Positions 26,261 to 34,170 of a stretch of 64,000 bases of DNA are shown one piece after another. Each line of letters opens with the position of its first letter. Position 1 is the first letter of the stretch. Below the pieces are notes generated by a model that was not told the DNA's origin, made no database searches, and saw nothing but the letters and a program-made list of their open reading frames with translations. A program made the position numbers and the translations under genes. Source of the stretch: Comamonadaceae bacterium OTU4NAUVB1 (GTDB lineage: Bacteria; Pseudomonadota; Gammaproteobacteria; Burkholderiales; Burkholderiaceae_C); NCBI GenBank assembly GCA_024372625.1, contig CP099604.1, positions 62,001-126,000 of the forward strand. The letters run 5' to 3'.

Positions 26261-26962
26261 CTACAGGGAGGCCCCGCCGCAGATCACGAGTTCCTGCCCG
26301 GTGATCGCGGCGGCCGACGGCGACAGCAGGTAGGCCACGAGGTCGGCCACTTCCTGCGGCTGGACGTATCGGCCCATCGGCGGGAGCTTCGGTGGCGAGC
26401 TGGCGCGGCCGGGCTGCAGCAGCATCGGCGTCTCGGTGGCGCCCGGCGCCACCACGTTCACGGTGATGCCCCGGGGCGCGAGTTCCGCCGCCCAGCTGCG
26501 CGCCATGCCGACCATGGCGGCCTTGGTGGCGACGTACTGGCTGCGGCCCGCCGCGCCGCGCGAGGTGCGGCTGCCGATCAGCACGATGCGCCCGCCCGCG
26601 GCCATGCGCGGCGCGAAGGTGCCGGCGAGCAGTTCGCCGGTCGCGACATGGAGGTGCCACAGCCGGGCGCTGGCGAGCGGATCGAGCGCCCCCAGCGGCG
26701 CGGCGTGCATCATGCCGGCGGCATGCACCAGGGCATCGGGCACCGGCAGCCCCGCCAGACAGGCCGCGACCCGGTCGTGGTCCGCCAGGTCCACCCGGTG
26801 CCCCTGGAAGCGGTCGCCCAGGCCGTCCACCGCCGAGCGGCTCAGGCCGTCGACGCTCCAGCCGGCGTCCAGCAGCGTGCGGGCGATCGCGTGTCCGATG
26901 CCCGAACTCGCCCCGGTCACCAGCGCGCGGCGGGGTGCGGGGAGCGGTGCCGCCACGCTCAT
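26261..26962 (-). CDS. SDR family oxidoreductase, last gene of the acid-sugar operon
   Basis: The product has 233 residues. TGASSGIG is at 16-23, HAAG replaces NNAG, and the catalytic S...Y..K appears as LIGSRTSRGAAGRSQYVATK. It ends in the usual VAYLLSPSAAAITGQELVICGGASL. The start codon overlaps the stop of the sialidase-fold gene (ATGA at 26959-26962), so it is translationally coupled to it. The probable role is an NAD(P)-dependent oxidation or reduction of a pathway intermediate; the exact step is unknown. Confidence 0.87.
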   Translation of the reverse strand: MSVAAPLPAPRRALVTGASSGIGHAIARTLLDAGWSVDGLSRSAVDGLGDRFQGHRVDLADHDRVAACLAGLPVPDALVHAAGMMHAAPLGALDPLASARLWHLHVATGELLAGTFAPRMAAGGRIVLIGSRTSRGAAGRSQYVATKAAMVGMARSWAAELAPRGITVNVVAPGATETPMLLQPGRASSPPKLPPMGRYVQPQEVADLVAYLLSPSAAAITGQELVICGGASL

Positions 26963-28146
26963 GCCTTGGCCCAGGCTTCGTCCGCGACCACGTACTTGAT
27001 GGCCTGGCGGAAGTAGGTGTAGGACATGTGCAGGCGGCCGTCGGCGGACTGCTTGACGCTCGGGTAGGAGAACTCGCGGTTGAGCCTGGCCTCGGAGTTG
27101 TTGGTCATGCAGTAGCCGTCGCCCTCGTCGAGGTTGCGCCGCCACGGCCAGGTGCGCCCGCCGTCGGCTGAGATCGCCAGCGTCATCGGCGCGCGCGGGG
27201 CGCCCCAGAAGGCGGCGCGTTCGACGGCCGGCGCCTCGGTCAGCACGTTGGAGGCGTCGTTGTGGCGGTTCTCGTCCTCGATCTCGTCGTAGAGCGATTC
27301 GCGCCGCTCGGTGGCGTCGGCGGCGCTGCTGGCGTTGAAGATCAGCGCCAGGTCGCCGTTGGCGAGCGCCGTCAACTGGATCGAGGAATTGTTGTTGGGC
27401 AACTCGGTCGGCACCGACGCGGACCAGGTCTCGCCGTCGTCGCCGGAGCGGCTTTCATGAATGGCGTCGGCCCAGCGGCTGCGGAACAGCGCCAGCAGGG
27501 TGCCGTCGGCCAGTGGCGCGATGCTCATGTGCACGCAGCCGGTGCTGCCGGGGACGGGCACCTCGCGCCAGCTGCGGCCCCGGTCGTCGGACAGCTTCAC
27601 GGCGCTCACGTCGTGGTTGCCGCTCCACTTCTCGCCGGCCCGGGTGCGGCAGTAGTAGATCGGCAGCAGCCACCGGCCGCTGGCCGTGACCACCGGCGGC
27701 TGGCGCACGAAGGTGCCCGGCGTGGCGAACAGCGTGCCGATGTTGCCCCAGGTCCGGCCCAGGTCGGCGGACTGGCGGAACCGCACCACGGCCGTGTCCT
27801 GGTTGCCCGAGGCCTGCGCGGTCCAGATCAGCCAGAGCACGTCGTCGGCCAGGAAGAGGATCGGGTTCTGCTCGGAGCGGTCCGGGTCGTCCGAGAGCTG
27901 CACCGCCGGCGTCCACGCGGTGCCGCCGGCCGGCAGGCGCGACAGGAAGATCGAGATGTCGCCCACGCCTTCCTGGGTGCCCGCGAACCACACGCACAGC
28001 AGGTCGCCGTCGGGCAGCGGCAGCAGGTTGGAGGCATGGTTCTGCGGCCGGTCGGTGGGCAGCATCGCCTGCTGGCGGGCCGCGTCGTTCGGATGGGGGG
28101 CCAGGACGCCGTCGCGTCGCAGGCCTTCGGTGCTCGTCTCGGTCAT
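26959..28146 (-). CDS. sialidase-fold (BNR/Asp-box) protein, cytoplasmic
   Basis: The product has 395 residues forming a six-bladed beta-propeller. At least four Asp-box repeats (S-x-D-x-G-x-T-W) are visible: SADLGRTW, SDDRGRSW, SGDDGETW and SADGGRTW. There is no signal peptide, unlike secreted sialidases. Bacterial proteins of this type lie in sugar-acid clusters and may be hydrolases, lyases or epimerases rather than true exo-sialidases. Here it sits between a DapA-family aldolase and an SDR. It may release or rearrange a sugar acid inside the cell. Function is inference; the fold is confident. Confidence 0.82.
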   Translation of the reverse strand: MTETSTEGLRRDGVLAPHPNDAARQQAMLPTDRPQNHASNLLPLPDGDLLCVWFAGTQEGVGDISIFLSRLPAGGTAWTPAVQLSDDPDRSEQNPILFLADDVLWLIWTAQASGNQDTAVVRFRQSADLGRTWGNIGTLFATPGTFVRQPPVVTASGRWLLPIYYCRTRAGEKWSGNHDVSAVKLSDDRGRSWREVPVPGSTGCVHMSIAPLADGTLLALFRSRWADAIHESRSGDDGETWSASVPTELPNNNSSIQLTALANGDLALIFNASSAADATERRESLYDEIEDENRHNDASNVLTEAPAVERAAFWGAPRAPMTLAISADGGRTWPWRRNLDEGDGYCMTNNSEARLNREFSYPSVKQSADGRLHMSYTYFRQAIKYVVADEAWAKA

Positions 28147-28178
28147 GTTCGTTCTCCAGGGCGTCGGATCGGTCGTGC

Positions 28179-29069
28179 TCAGGGCTGGATCGCGCAGTCG
28201 CGCAGCACTTGGCGGATGGCCTCGTCCTGCTCGGCCGACAGGCGCACCGGGTACTTGCTGTTGCCCACGTCAAAGCCCAGCAGGCGCACCGCGCGCTTGA
28301 CGGCCGCCGGCGCGAAGGCGACCTTGTAGAGCGATTCGCGCAGGCGCGTCACGGCCTCCTGGGCCTGCCGCGAGCCGGCGATGTCGCCGGCCTGGAAGCG
28401 CCGCCAGACGGCGTTGATCTCGCGCGGCGCGACGTTGGCCAGCCCCGAGACGGCGCCCGCGCAGCCCTCGACGAAGCCCTGGTGGATCAGGCTGTCGGGA
28501 CCGTTGAAGACCACGAAGTCCTCGGCTTGGCGCGCGGCGTCGATGAAGCCCTTGAGGCTCTCGTAGGTGCCGGCGCTGTCCTTGATGCCGACGATGCGGG
28601 GGTGGGCCGCCAGGCGCCGCGTGGTCTCCGGGGCGATCGTGTTGCCGGTGCGCGCCGGGATGTTGTAGAGGTAGACCGGCACGTCCAATGCGTCCGCCAC
28701 GGCCGTGAAATGCCAGACCAGGTCGTCCTGGGAGAGCGGCACGAAGTTGGGCGTGATGGCGGCGACCGCGTCCACGCCCATGGCCGCGATGCGCCGACCC
28801 ATGCGGATGCACTCGGCCGTGGAGTTCTCGCCCACGTGGCCGACCACCGGTGCGCGCCCGCGCACCTGGTCGACCGTGGCCTCGGCCACGGCCAGCCGCT
28901 CCGACTCCGTGAGGGCGAAGAACTCGCCGTTGGTGCCGCCGCAGAAGATGCCGTTGCCCGCGGCGAGCTGGCGCTCGACCTGCTCGCGGAAGGACTTCTC
29001 GTGGAAACGGTCGTCGGCGTCGACGGGCGTCACGATGGCGGTCAGCACGCCTTCGATCTTCTTGGACAT
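28179..29069 (-). CDS. DapA/N-acetylneuraminate lyase superfamily aldolase
   Basis: The product has 296 residues forming a TIM barrel that makes a Schiff base with a 2-keto acid. Lys163 (VGIKDSAGT) is the Schiff-base lysine and Tyr135 (YNIPARTG) the acid/base residue. The carboxylate-binding motif reads GGTNGEF (44-50), where lysine-biosynthetic DapA has GTTGE, so it is more likely a catabolic 2-keto-sugar-acid aldolase or dehydratase. It lies in the operon with a kinase, PdxA2-type enzyme and sialidase-fold protein. Gene names such as dapA would mislead; left unnamed. Confidence 0.88.
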   Translation of the reverse strand: MSKKIEGVLTAIVTPVDADDRFHEKSFREQVERQLAAGNGIFCGGTNGEFFALTESERLAVAEATVDQVRGRAPVVGHVGENSTAECIRMGRRIAAMGVDAVAAITPNFVPLSQDDLVWHFTAVADALDVPVYLYNIPARTGNTIAPETTRRLAAHPRIVGIKDSAGTYESLKGFIDAARQAEDFVVFNGPDSLIHQGFVEGCAGAVSGLANVAPREINAVWRRFQAGDIAGSRQAQEAVTRLRESLYKVAFAPAAVKRAVRLLGFDVGNSKYPVRLSAEQDEAIRQVLRDCAIQP

Positions 29070-29118
29070 GGGTGCGCTCCTTGGGATGCGTGGGTGGGAG
29101 GTGGCGGAGGAAACGTTA

Positions 29119-29146
29119 GGCGGTCAGGCGGTCAGGCGGTCAGGCG
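29119..29146. repeat. 8-bp tandem repeat, three copies, overlapping a stop codon
   Basis: GGCGGTCA is repeated exactly three times (29119-29142), followed by a partial copy. On the minus strand each copy holds a TGA, and because the period is 8 the three TGAs fall in all three reading frames, the first being the stop of the iron-type alcohol dehydrogenase gene. It therefore works as a three-frame stop. Slippage is the likely origin. Confidence 0.9.
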
Positions 29147-30279
29147 AACAGCTGGCGGTAGACCGCCTCGATGTCGGGCGCGGCGACCGGGCCGGGCACG
29201 TTCTTGATGAGGCGCTGGACGTCCAGCGCGCCCTGCACCAGCGTGGGCAGGTGGTCCGGGGCGATGCCCAGTTCCTGCAGGCTGGTGGGCAGCGCGAGGC
29301 GCTTCACCAGTGCGGCGAAGTACGCCACCAGCGCGTGCGACTTGGCCTCGGCGTCCAGGCCGGTGTCGACGCCGGGCAGCAGGTCGTGGACGCGGGCGAG
29401 CTTGTCGACCGCCATCGGCCGCACGAACGCGAAGCACGGCGCCAGCAGGATCGCGTTGGCCACGCCGTGGGCGATGTGGTACTTGCCCCCCAGCGGGTAG
29501 GACATGGCGTGGACCAGGTGCGTGCCGGCGTGGGCGATGCAGGCGCCGCCGTGGTAGGAGGCCCAGAGCATGTCGAGCTTCGCCTGCAGGTTGTCCGGCT
29601 CGGCGACCGACACCTCGAGGCTGGCGAACAGCTTCTTCAGGCCGATCATGGCGTGGTCCTCGCACACCGGATTGGCGATGTTCGAGGTGAAGCACTCGAT
29701 CAGGTGGCACAGCGCGTCCACCCCCGTGGAGGCGGCGATGCGGTGCGGCATCGAGGTGGTCAGCTCCGGCGCCAGCACCACGAAATCGGGCAGCAGCACC
29801 GGCGAGATGACGCCGACCTTGGTCTCGCGCGCCGGGATGGCGAGGATGGCGTTGGGCGTGGCCTCCGAGCCGGTACCGGCGGTGGTGGGCACCAGCATCG
29901 AGGCGACGCGGCGGGTCACCTTGACGGCGCCGGCGAGCAGGTCCTCGAGCGAGGGGGAGTCCGGCGCGGCGAGCGCCGACAGCAGCTTGGCCACGTCGAG
30001 CACGCTGCCGCCGCCCACGCCGATCACCAGGTCCACGCCTTCGACGCGGTGGTCGCGCAGGATGGCGCGCACGTCCTCGTCGCTGGGCTCGGGCGGCACC
30101 GAATCGATCACCTGGACCTCGGCGGCCAGGGCGCGCACCTGCCGCAGCAGGCGCTGCACGCCGTCGATGCGCACGATGTTGGCGTCGCTCACGAAGAGCA
30201 CGCGCTGCCGGCCGCGAATCAGGTAGGCGATGTCGTCGAGGACACCGACGCCCGCGAGGACGGTGCTGTGGATGTGCAT
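29140..30279 (-). CDS. iron-containing alcohol dehydrogenase family protein
   Basis: The product has 379 residues. NAD-binding GVGGGSVLDVAK is at about 87-98 and the second family signature PTTAGTGSEATP at 131-142. Metal ligands look intact: Asp188, His192, His257 and His271 (TGVDALCH, GTHLVHAMSYPLG and HIAHGVANA). It oxidises or reduces a hydroxy/keto group of a pathway intermediate, or could act like a maleylacetate-reductase type enzyme. Third gene in the leftward operon, after the PdxA2-type gene by 31 bp. An 8-bp tandem repeat overlaps its stop. Confidence 0.92.
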   Translation of the reverse strand: MHIHSTVLAGVGVLDDIAYLIRGRQRVLFVSDANIVRIDGVQRLLRQVRALAAEVQVIDSVPPEPSDEDVRAILRDHRVEGVDLVIGVGGGSVLDVAKLLSALAAPDSPSLEDLLAGAVKVTRRVASMLVPTTAGTGSEATPNAILAIPARETKVGVISPVLLPDFVVLAPELTTSMPHRIAASTGVDALCHLIECFTSNIANPVCEDHAMIGLKKLFASLEVSVAEPDNLQAKLDMLWASYHGGACIAHAGTHLVHAMSYPLGGKYHIAHGVANAILLAPCFAFVRPMAVDKLARVHDLLPGVDTGLDAEAKSHALVAYFAALVKRLALPTSLQELGIAPDHLPTLVQGALDVQRLIKNVPGPVAAPDIEAVYRQLFA

Positions 30280-30310
30280 GGGGAAAGGCTCCGGGAAGTG
30301 GGAAAGGGGA

Positions 30311-31309
30311 TCAGCGGCGGGTGGCGAGTTCGGCGCCCTGGCGCAGGGCCTCGATCAGGCTGCGCTCGTCGGCGATGCCCTTGCCCGCGATGTCGAACGC
30401 CGTGCCGTGGTCGACCGAGGTGCGGATCACGTCCAGGCCCACGGTGATGTTCACGCCCGCCTCCAGGCCCATCACCTTGACCGGGCCGTGGCCCTGGTCG
30501 TGGTACATCGCCACCACCAGGTCGAAGTCGCCCCGGCCGGCGCGGAAGAACAGGGTGTCGGCGGGCAGCGGGCCCTCGATGTTCAGGCCCCGGGCGCGCA
30601 GCACCTCGATGGCGGGGACGATCTTCTCCTCTTCCTCGCCATAGCCGAACAGCCCGTTCTCGCCGGCGTGGGGGTTGATGCCGCAGACGGCGATGCGCGG
30701 GTTCTCGATCTTCGCCTTGCGCAGGGTCTCGTAGCCGCGCTCGATGGTGCGCTGCACCAGGCCGGGCTCGATCCGGCGGATCGCGTCGATGATGCCGATG
30801 TGGGTCGTGACGTGGATCACGCGCAGGTTGGGCGCCACCAGCATCATCGAGACCTCCTCGACGCCGGTCAGGTGGGCCAGCATCTCGGTGTGGCCGGGGA
30901 ACTTGTGGCCGCCCGCGTGCAGCGCTTCCTTGTTGAGCGGCGCGGTGCAGATCGCGTCGATCCGGCCGTCCTTGGCCAGCTCGACCGCGCGCTCGATGAA
31001 GCGGAAGGCCGCGTCGCCCGCCACGGCGGACAGCTTGCCGAACGGCAGGTCGTCGGGGATCAGCCCGAGGTCGAAGCAGTCGATGACGCCCTGCTCGAAG
31101 CGGGCTTCCTCCATCGAAGCGATGGGGCGCACGCGCACGTCCAGGCGCAGCAGCGCGGCGGCCTTGCGCAGGCGGCCGGCGTCGCCCACGACCACCGCGC
31201 GCGCGAGGGTGGCGAGGTCGTGGCGGGCGAAGCTCTTGACGATGATCTCCGGGCCGATGCCGGTGGCATCGCCCATGGTGATGCCGATGACGGGGACGTA
31301 AGCGCTCAT
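30311..31309 (-). CDS. pdxA2: PdxA2-type 4-phospho-sugar-acid dehydrogenase (PdxA family)
   Basis: The product has 332 residues of the PdxA family: ITMGDATGIGPEI opening, metal-binding histidines in FPGHTEMLA, HVTTHIG and YHDQGHGPVK, and INPHAGENGLFG. The family oxidises and decarboxylates 4-phospho-hydroxy acids. PdxA proper makes pyridoxal phosphate, but PdxA2 proteins next to DUF1537 kinases convert D-threonate or D-erythronate 4-phosphate to dihydroxyacetone phosphate and CO2. The DUF1537 kinase is directly upstream (23 bp), so the catabolic role is much more likely. Symbol given for the subgroup, not a proven substrate. Confidence 0.9.
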   Translation of the reverse strand: MSAYVPVIGITMGDATGIGPEIIVKSFARHDLATLARAVVVGDAGRLRKAAALLRLDVRVRPIASMEEARFEQGVIDCFDLGLIPDDLPFGKLSAVAGDAAFRFIERAVELAKDGRIDAICTAPLNKEALHAGGHKFPGHTEMLAHLTGVEEVSMMLVAPNLRVIHVTTHIGIIDAIRRIEPGLVQRTIERGYETLRKAKIENPRIAVCGINPHAGENGLFGYGEEEEKIVPAIEVLRARGLNIEGPLPADTLFFRAGRGDFDLVVAMYHDQGHGPVKVMGLEAGVNITVGLDVIRTSVDHGTAFDIAGKGIADERSLIEALRQGAELATRR

Positions 31310-31332
31310 GGTGGTCTTTCGAACGGTGTAAT

Positions 31333-32610
31333 TCAGGAAGGGGCGGACCCGGCGCGGGCCAGGTGCGCGCGGAGGGCCTGGCGCGCCCGCTCGAGCGAGG
31401 CGTCGTCACCGAAGGCGCCCGCCTTGGTGGCGACGAACCGGCGGTGGGGGCCCAGCTCGCGCAGCAGCACCACGCCCGGCTCGCTTTCGCCCAGCACCTG
31501 GAGCCGGGCGATGCCGAGCCGTCCCAGCATGATGCGCGCGGTCTCGCCGCCGGTGAGGACCAGCCCCCCGGACTCGCGCATTGCGGGCGCCAGATGCAGC
31601 GCCAGGTGGCGCGCCAGCCGGGGACCCTCGGCCGGGTCGAGCACGGCGTCCGCACCAATCCAGACCACCGGTTCCAGGCCGCGCGCCAGGTCGGCGCGGA
31701 CCGCCTCGGCCCAGGGCGCCGGCGTCGCGCCGGCCACCGGCGGGGTCCGTAGCAGGTCGGCGCCGATGGCGTGGGCGGACGAGCCGGGCCGCGCGCGCAG
31801 GCAGCCGATCTGCCGCTCGGCGACGGGCGACAGGCTGCCAACCACCGTCAGCAGACCGCATCTTGCCAAGCCTGGCTCCCAGGCGTCGTCGACGGGCGCC
31901 GATCGGGACGCGGGCGTGGGCAGGGGCGGGACGCGGCGCGCGAGTTCGCGCGCAAGGCCCGCCGAGGCGACCCAGAACACGTCCGGCAGGTCCAGCGTCG
32001 CGGCCGCGAGCGCATGCAGGTGCGCGGCGTGCCCGGTGTCGAACACCAGCGCCTGGCGACCCGCCTCGCGCGCCTGGGTGATGTGTCGCCGCAGCGCGTC
32101 GGGCGGACCCTCCAGCAGGACCACCGGAACGAGCCCGGTGCGCAGGCCGGCGGCCTCCAGCAGGTGCGCCGGGCGGGCCTCGCGGTCCGCATGCTCCAAC
32201 CGCCAGGTGGCGGTCTCCGCCAGGGGCGTGCCGTCGACGTGGACGAGGCCGCCGCGCACGGTGCGTCCCAGGTCGGGAAAGGCTGGTGCGACCAGCGCCA
32301 GGCCGAGCGCAGGCTGCAGCGCCGCGACCTCCGCCGCCCAGCCGCCGCGCAGGGTGGAATCGATCTTCTTCACGACGCGGCGGCCCGCGCCGTGTCGGGC
32401 CAGCGTCGCGCGCGCCTTGTCGGCCGCCACGGTGGCGACGTCGCGCCGGCTGTCGGTGTCCACCGTCACAACCGCCGCCGACGGCGTGGGCGCCCCGGCA
32501 TCGCCGTCGCCGAGCAGGACGGCGCCGTCGAAGCCGGCCGCGACGAACCCAGCGGCGCAGTCGGCGGCCCCGGAGAGATCGTCCGCGATGATGAGGAACG
32601 CGTGGGTCAC
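31333..32610 (-). CDS. four-carbon acid sugar kinase (DUF1537 family)
   Basis: The product has 425 residues from the GTG at 32610. The N-terminal substrate domain opens with FLIIADDLSGAADCAAGF and contains TDSR and KKIDSTLRGG; the C-terminal nucleotide-binding domain has LVLTGGETARIMLGRLG. DUF1537 proteins phosphorylate D-threonate, D-erythronate or 3-oxo-tetronates at C4. Together with the PdxA2-type gene it forms the core of that pathway. An ATG at 32697 would add 29 residues that lie over the operator palindromes and are not conserved, so I prefer the GTG. It is the first gene of the operon, preceded by three operator-like palindromes. Confidence 0.9.
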   Translation of the reverse strand: MTHAFLIIADDLSGAADCAAGFVAAGFDGAVLLGDGDAGAPTPSAAVVTVDTDSRRDVATVAADKARATLARHGAGRRVVKKIDSTLRGGWAAEVAALQPALGLALVAPAFPDLGRTVRGGLVHVDGTPLAETATWRLEHADREARPAHLLEAAGLRTGLVPVVLLEGPPDALRRHITQAREAGRQALVFDTGHAAHLHALAAATLDLPDVFWVASAGLARELARRVPPLPTPASRSAPVDDAWEPGLARCGLLTVVGSLSPVAERQIGCLRARPGSSAHAIGADLLRTPPVAGATPAPWAEAVRADLARGLEPVVWIGADAVLDPAEGPRLARHLALHLAPAMRESGGLVLTGGETARIMLGRLGIARLQVLGESEPGVVLLRELGPHRRFVATKAGAFGDDASLERARQALRAHLARAGSAPS

Positions 32611-32619
32611 GGTGTCGGT

Positions 32620-32697
32620 TGATCGGGCCGATCGACGAATGTCTGATGCAAGCCTTATTTGATTGAATCGATCATACATTACGACTGAATCGATCAT
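32620..32697. promoter_or_regulatory. three operator-like palindromes before the acid-sugar operon
   Basis: Three 15-bp elements are visible: TGATTGAATCGATCA (32661-32675), CGACTGAATCGATCA (32683-32697) and TGATCGGGCCGATCG (32620-32634). Arms are TGATyGA/TCrATCA around one central base. Centres are 41 and 22 bp apart, about four and two helical turns, so the sites face the same side of the DNA. The same motif occurs in three copies at 33979-34055 before the Bug and DeoR genes. The natural reader is the DeoR protein at 34171. Confidence 0.7.
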
Positions 32698-32858
32698 TGT
32701 TGGGGTTTGTACGAGGCAGCGGACTTATCGCCGGCCGGTTCGATCGGCGGGCATGGATCGCGGGTTCCTGTCGGCGCCACGCCGTGCGAACAAGCCGGAA
32801 ACCCGGCCGCTTCGTTGGTCACGCGTAGGCGCCCGGACTGTGCGTCCGGGATGCCGCG

Positions 32859-33851
32859 TCACAGCTTGATGTCGGCTTCCGTCACGATCTTCTGGTACTT
32901 GTCCGTCTCGGCCTTCTGGAACTTGACGAAGGCGTCGACCGACTGCGGCTCGAGCTCCAGGCCCTGGGCGGCGAACTTGGCCATCGCCTCGGACTTGAGG
33001 GCGAGGTTCACCTCCTTGTTGAGGCGCGTCACGATGGCCGTGGGGGTGCCGGCGGGCGCCCACAGACCGTACCAGCTGAAGAACTCGAAGCCGGGCAGGG
33101 TGTCGGCCACGGTCGGGACGTCGGGCAGCGACGCGACGCGGCCCTTCGCCGTGGTGGCGATCACCTTGAGCATGCCCGACTTGTGGTACTGCAGCGAGCC
33201 TAGCACCGGGTCGATGAAGGCGTCGATCTGCCCGCCGATCAGGTCCTGGAATGCCGGCGCCGTGCCCTTGTAGGGAACGATCAGCGCGTTGATGCCGGCC
33301 GTGCGCTTGAGCTGCTCGGTCGAGAGGTGGCCGGCCGAGGCGATCGAGCCGACCGCGAAGGTCATCTTCCCGGGGTTGGCCTTTGCGTACTGGACCATGC
33401 CCGCGAGGTCGTTGAACGGCAGGTTCTTGTTCACCGCCACCGACAGCGGCGCCTTGGCCACCAGCGCGATCGGCTGGAAGTCCTTCTCGATCTTGTAGGG
33501 CGCCGCGCTGGAGATCATCGGCCCGCTCAGAAACGTCGAGGCGTTGAACAGCAGCGTGTAGCCGTCCGCCGGAGCGCGCGCCACGGCGCCGGCGCCGATG
33601 GTCGCGTTGCCGCCCGGACGGTTGTCCACGATGACCGGCTGGCCGAGCTGCTCGGACAGGCGCTGCGCCAAGGTGCGGCCGACGGCGTCGAGCGTGCCGC
33701 CGGGCGGAAACGGGATGATGACCCGGATCGTCTGCGCGGGATAGGCCTCGGCGGCGGTCGCGAACGGCGCGGCCGAGCCGAAGGCGGCGGCCAGGGCGAA
33801 CTGCAGGCCGGCCGACAGGAGGCGGCGCTTCGATGAACGGTGTGAGGTCAT
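32859..33851 (-). CDS. Bug/TctC family tripartite tricarboxylate receptor
   Basis: The product has 330 residues. A basic N-terminus and hydrophobic core form a signal peptide cleaved near residue 35. The mature start, YPAQTIRVIIPFPPGGTLDAVGR, is the standard Bug opening, followed by GQPVIVDNRPGG and, near residue 205, VPYKGTAPAFQDLIGGQIDAF. It is a periplasmic two-lobed receptor for carboxylate-type ligands. There is no TctA/TctB nearby, so it must share a membrane partner or act only as a sensor. It is divergent from the DeoR gene and shares operator-like palindromes with it, so its ligand is probably the acid sugar of this cluster. Confidence 0.93.
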   Translation of the reverse strand: MTSHRSSKRRLLSAGLQFALAAAFGSAAPFATAAEAYPAQTIRVIIPFPPGGTLDAVGRTLAQRLSEQLGQPVIVDNRPGGNATIGAGAVARAPADGYTLLFNASTFLSGPMISSAAPYKIEKDFQPIALVAKAPLSVAVNKNLPFNDLAGMVQYAKANPGKMTFAVGSIASAGHLSTEQLKRTAGINALIVPYKGTAPAFQDLIGGQIDAFIDPVLGSLQYHKSGMLKVIATTAKGRVASLPDVPTVADTLPGFEFFSWYGLWAPAGTPTAIVTRLNKEVNLALKSEAMAKFAAQGLELEPQSVDAFVKFQKAETDKYQKIVTEADIKL

Positions 33852-33978
33852 GGTGAAGGGGCGGGGTAGGGACGTTGGGAGCCGTTGCGCCAGGGGAGGG
33901 TCCGGGCACCGGAAGCGTTCGCGGTCAGGCCGCGTCTCACGGATCGGTCACGAACGGCAAGCATTCAGGACCCATCAA

Positions 33979-34055
33979 TGATTGCATCGATCAGATCATG
34001 ATCTGTTCAATCAAAAAATCGGTAGTTTCCCTTCGTCCGTTGATCGAACCGATGA
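33979..34055. promoter_or_regulatory. three operator-like palindromes between the Bug and DeoR genes
   Basis: TGATTGCATCGATCA (33979-33993), TGATCTGTTCAATCA (33999-34013) and TGATCGAACCGATGA (34041-34055) match the palindrome seen before the kinase gene. Centres are 20 and 42 bp apart, the mirror image of the 41 and 22 bp spacing at the operon promoter. The region (33852-34170) is AT-rich and serves two divergent genes. A DeoR tetramer or looped complex could bridge such sites. Confidence 0.7.
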
Positions 34056-34170
34056 AAATGCACGATCGCCGGACCGTTGCAATGCCATCGCCAGCTCAGC
34101 CGCGACAATCGCGCGACCGGCGTTCGATTCCGCCGTGCACACCTTCTTCTCCTTCCGGAACATTCGAAGC

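Noticed and set aside
28179-29069. Possible lysine-biosynthesis gene dapA.
   Set aside because: GTNGE instead of GTTGE and the sugar-acid operon context argue against it.
30311-31309. Possible vitamin B6 biosynthesis gene pdxA.
   Set aside because: Its direct coupling with a DUF1537 kinase gene and a receptor makes the PdxA2 catabolic role more likely.
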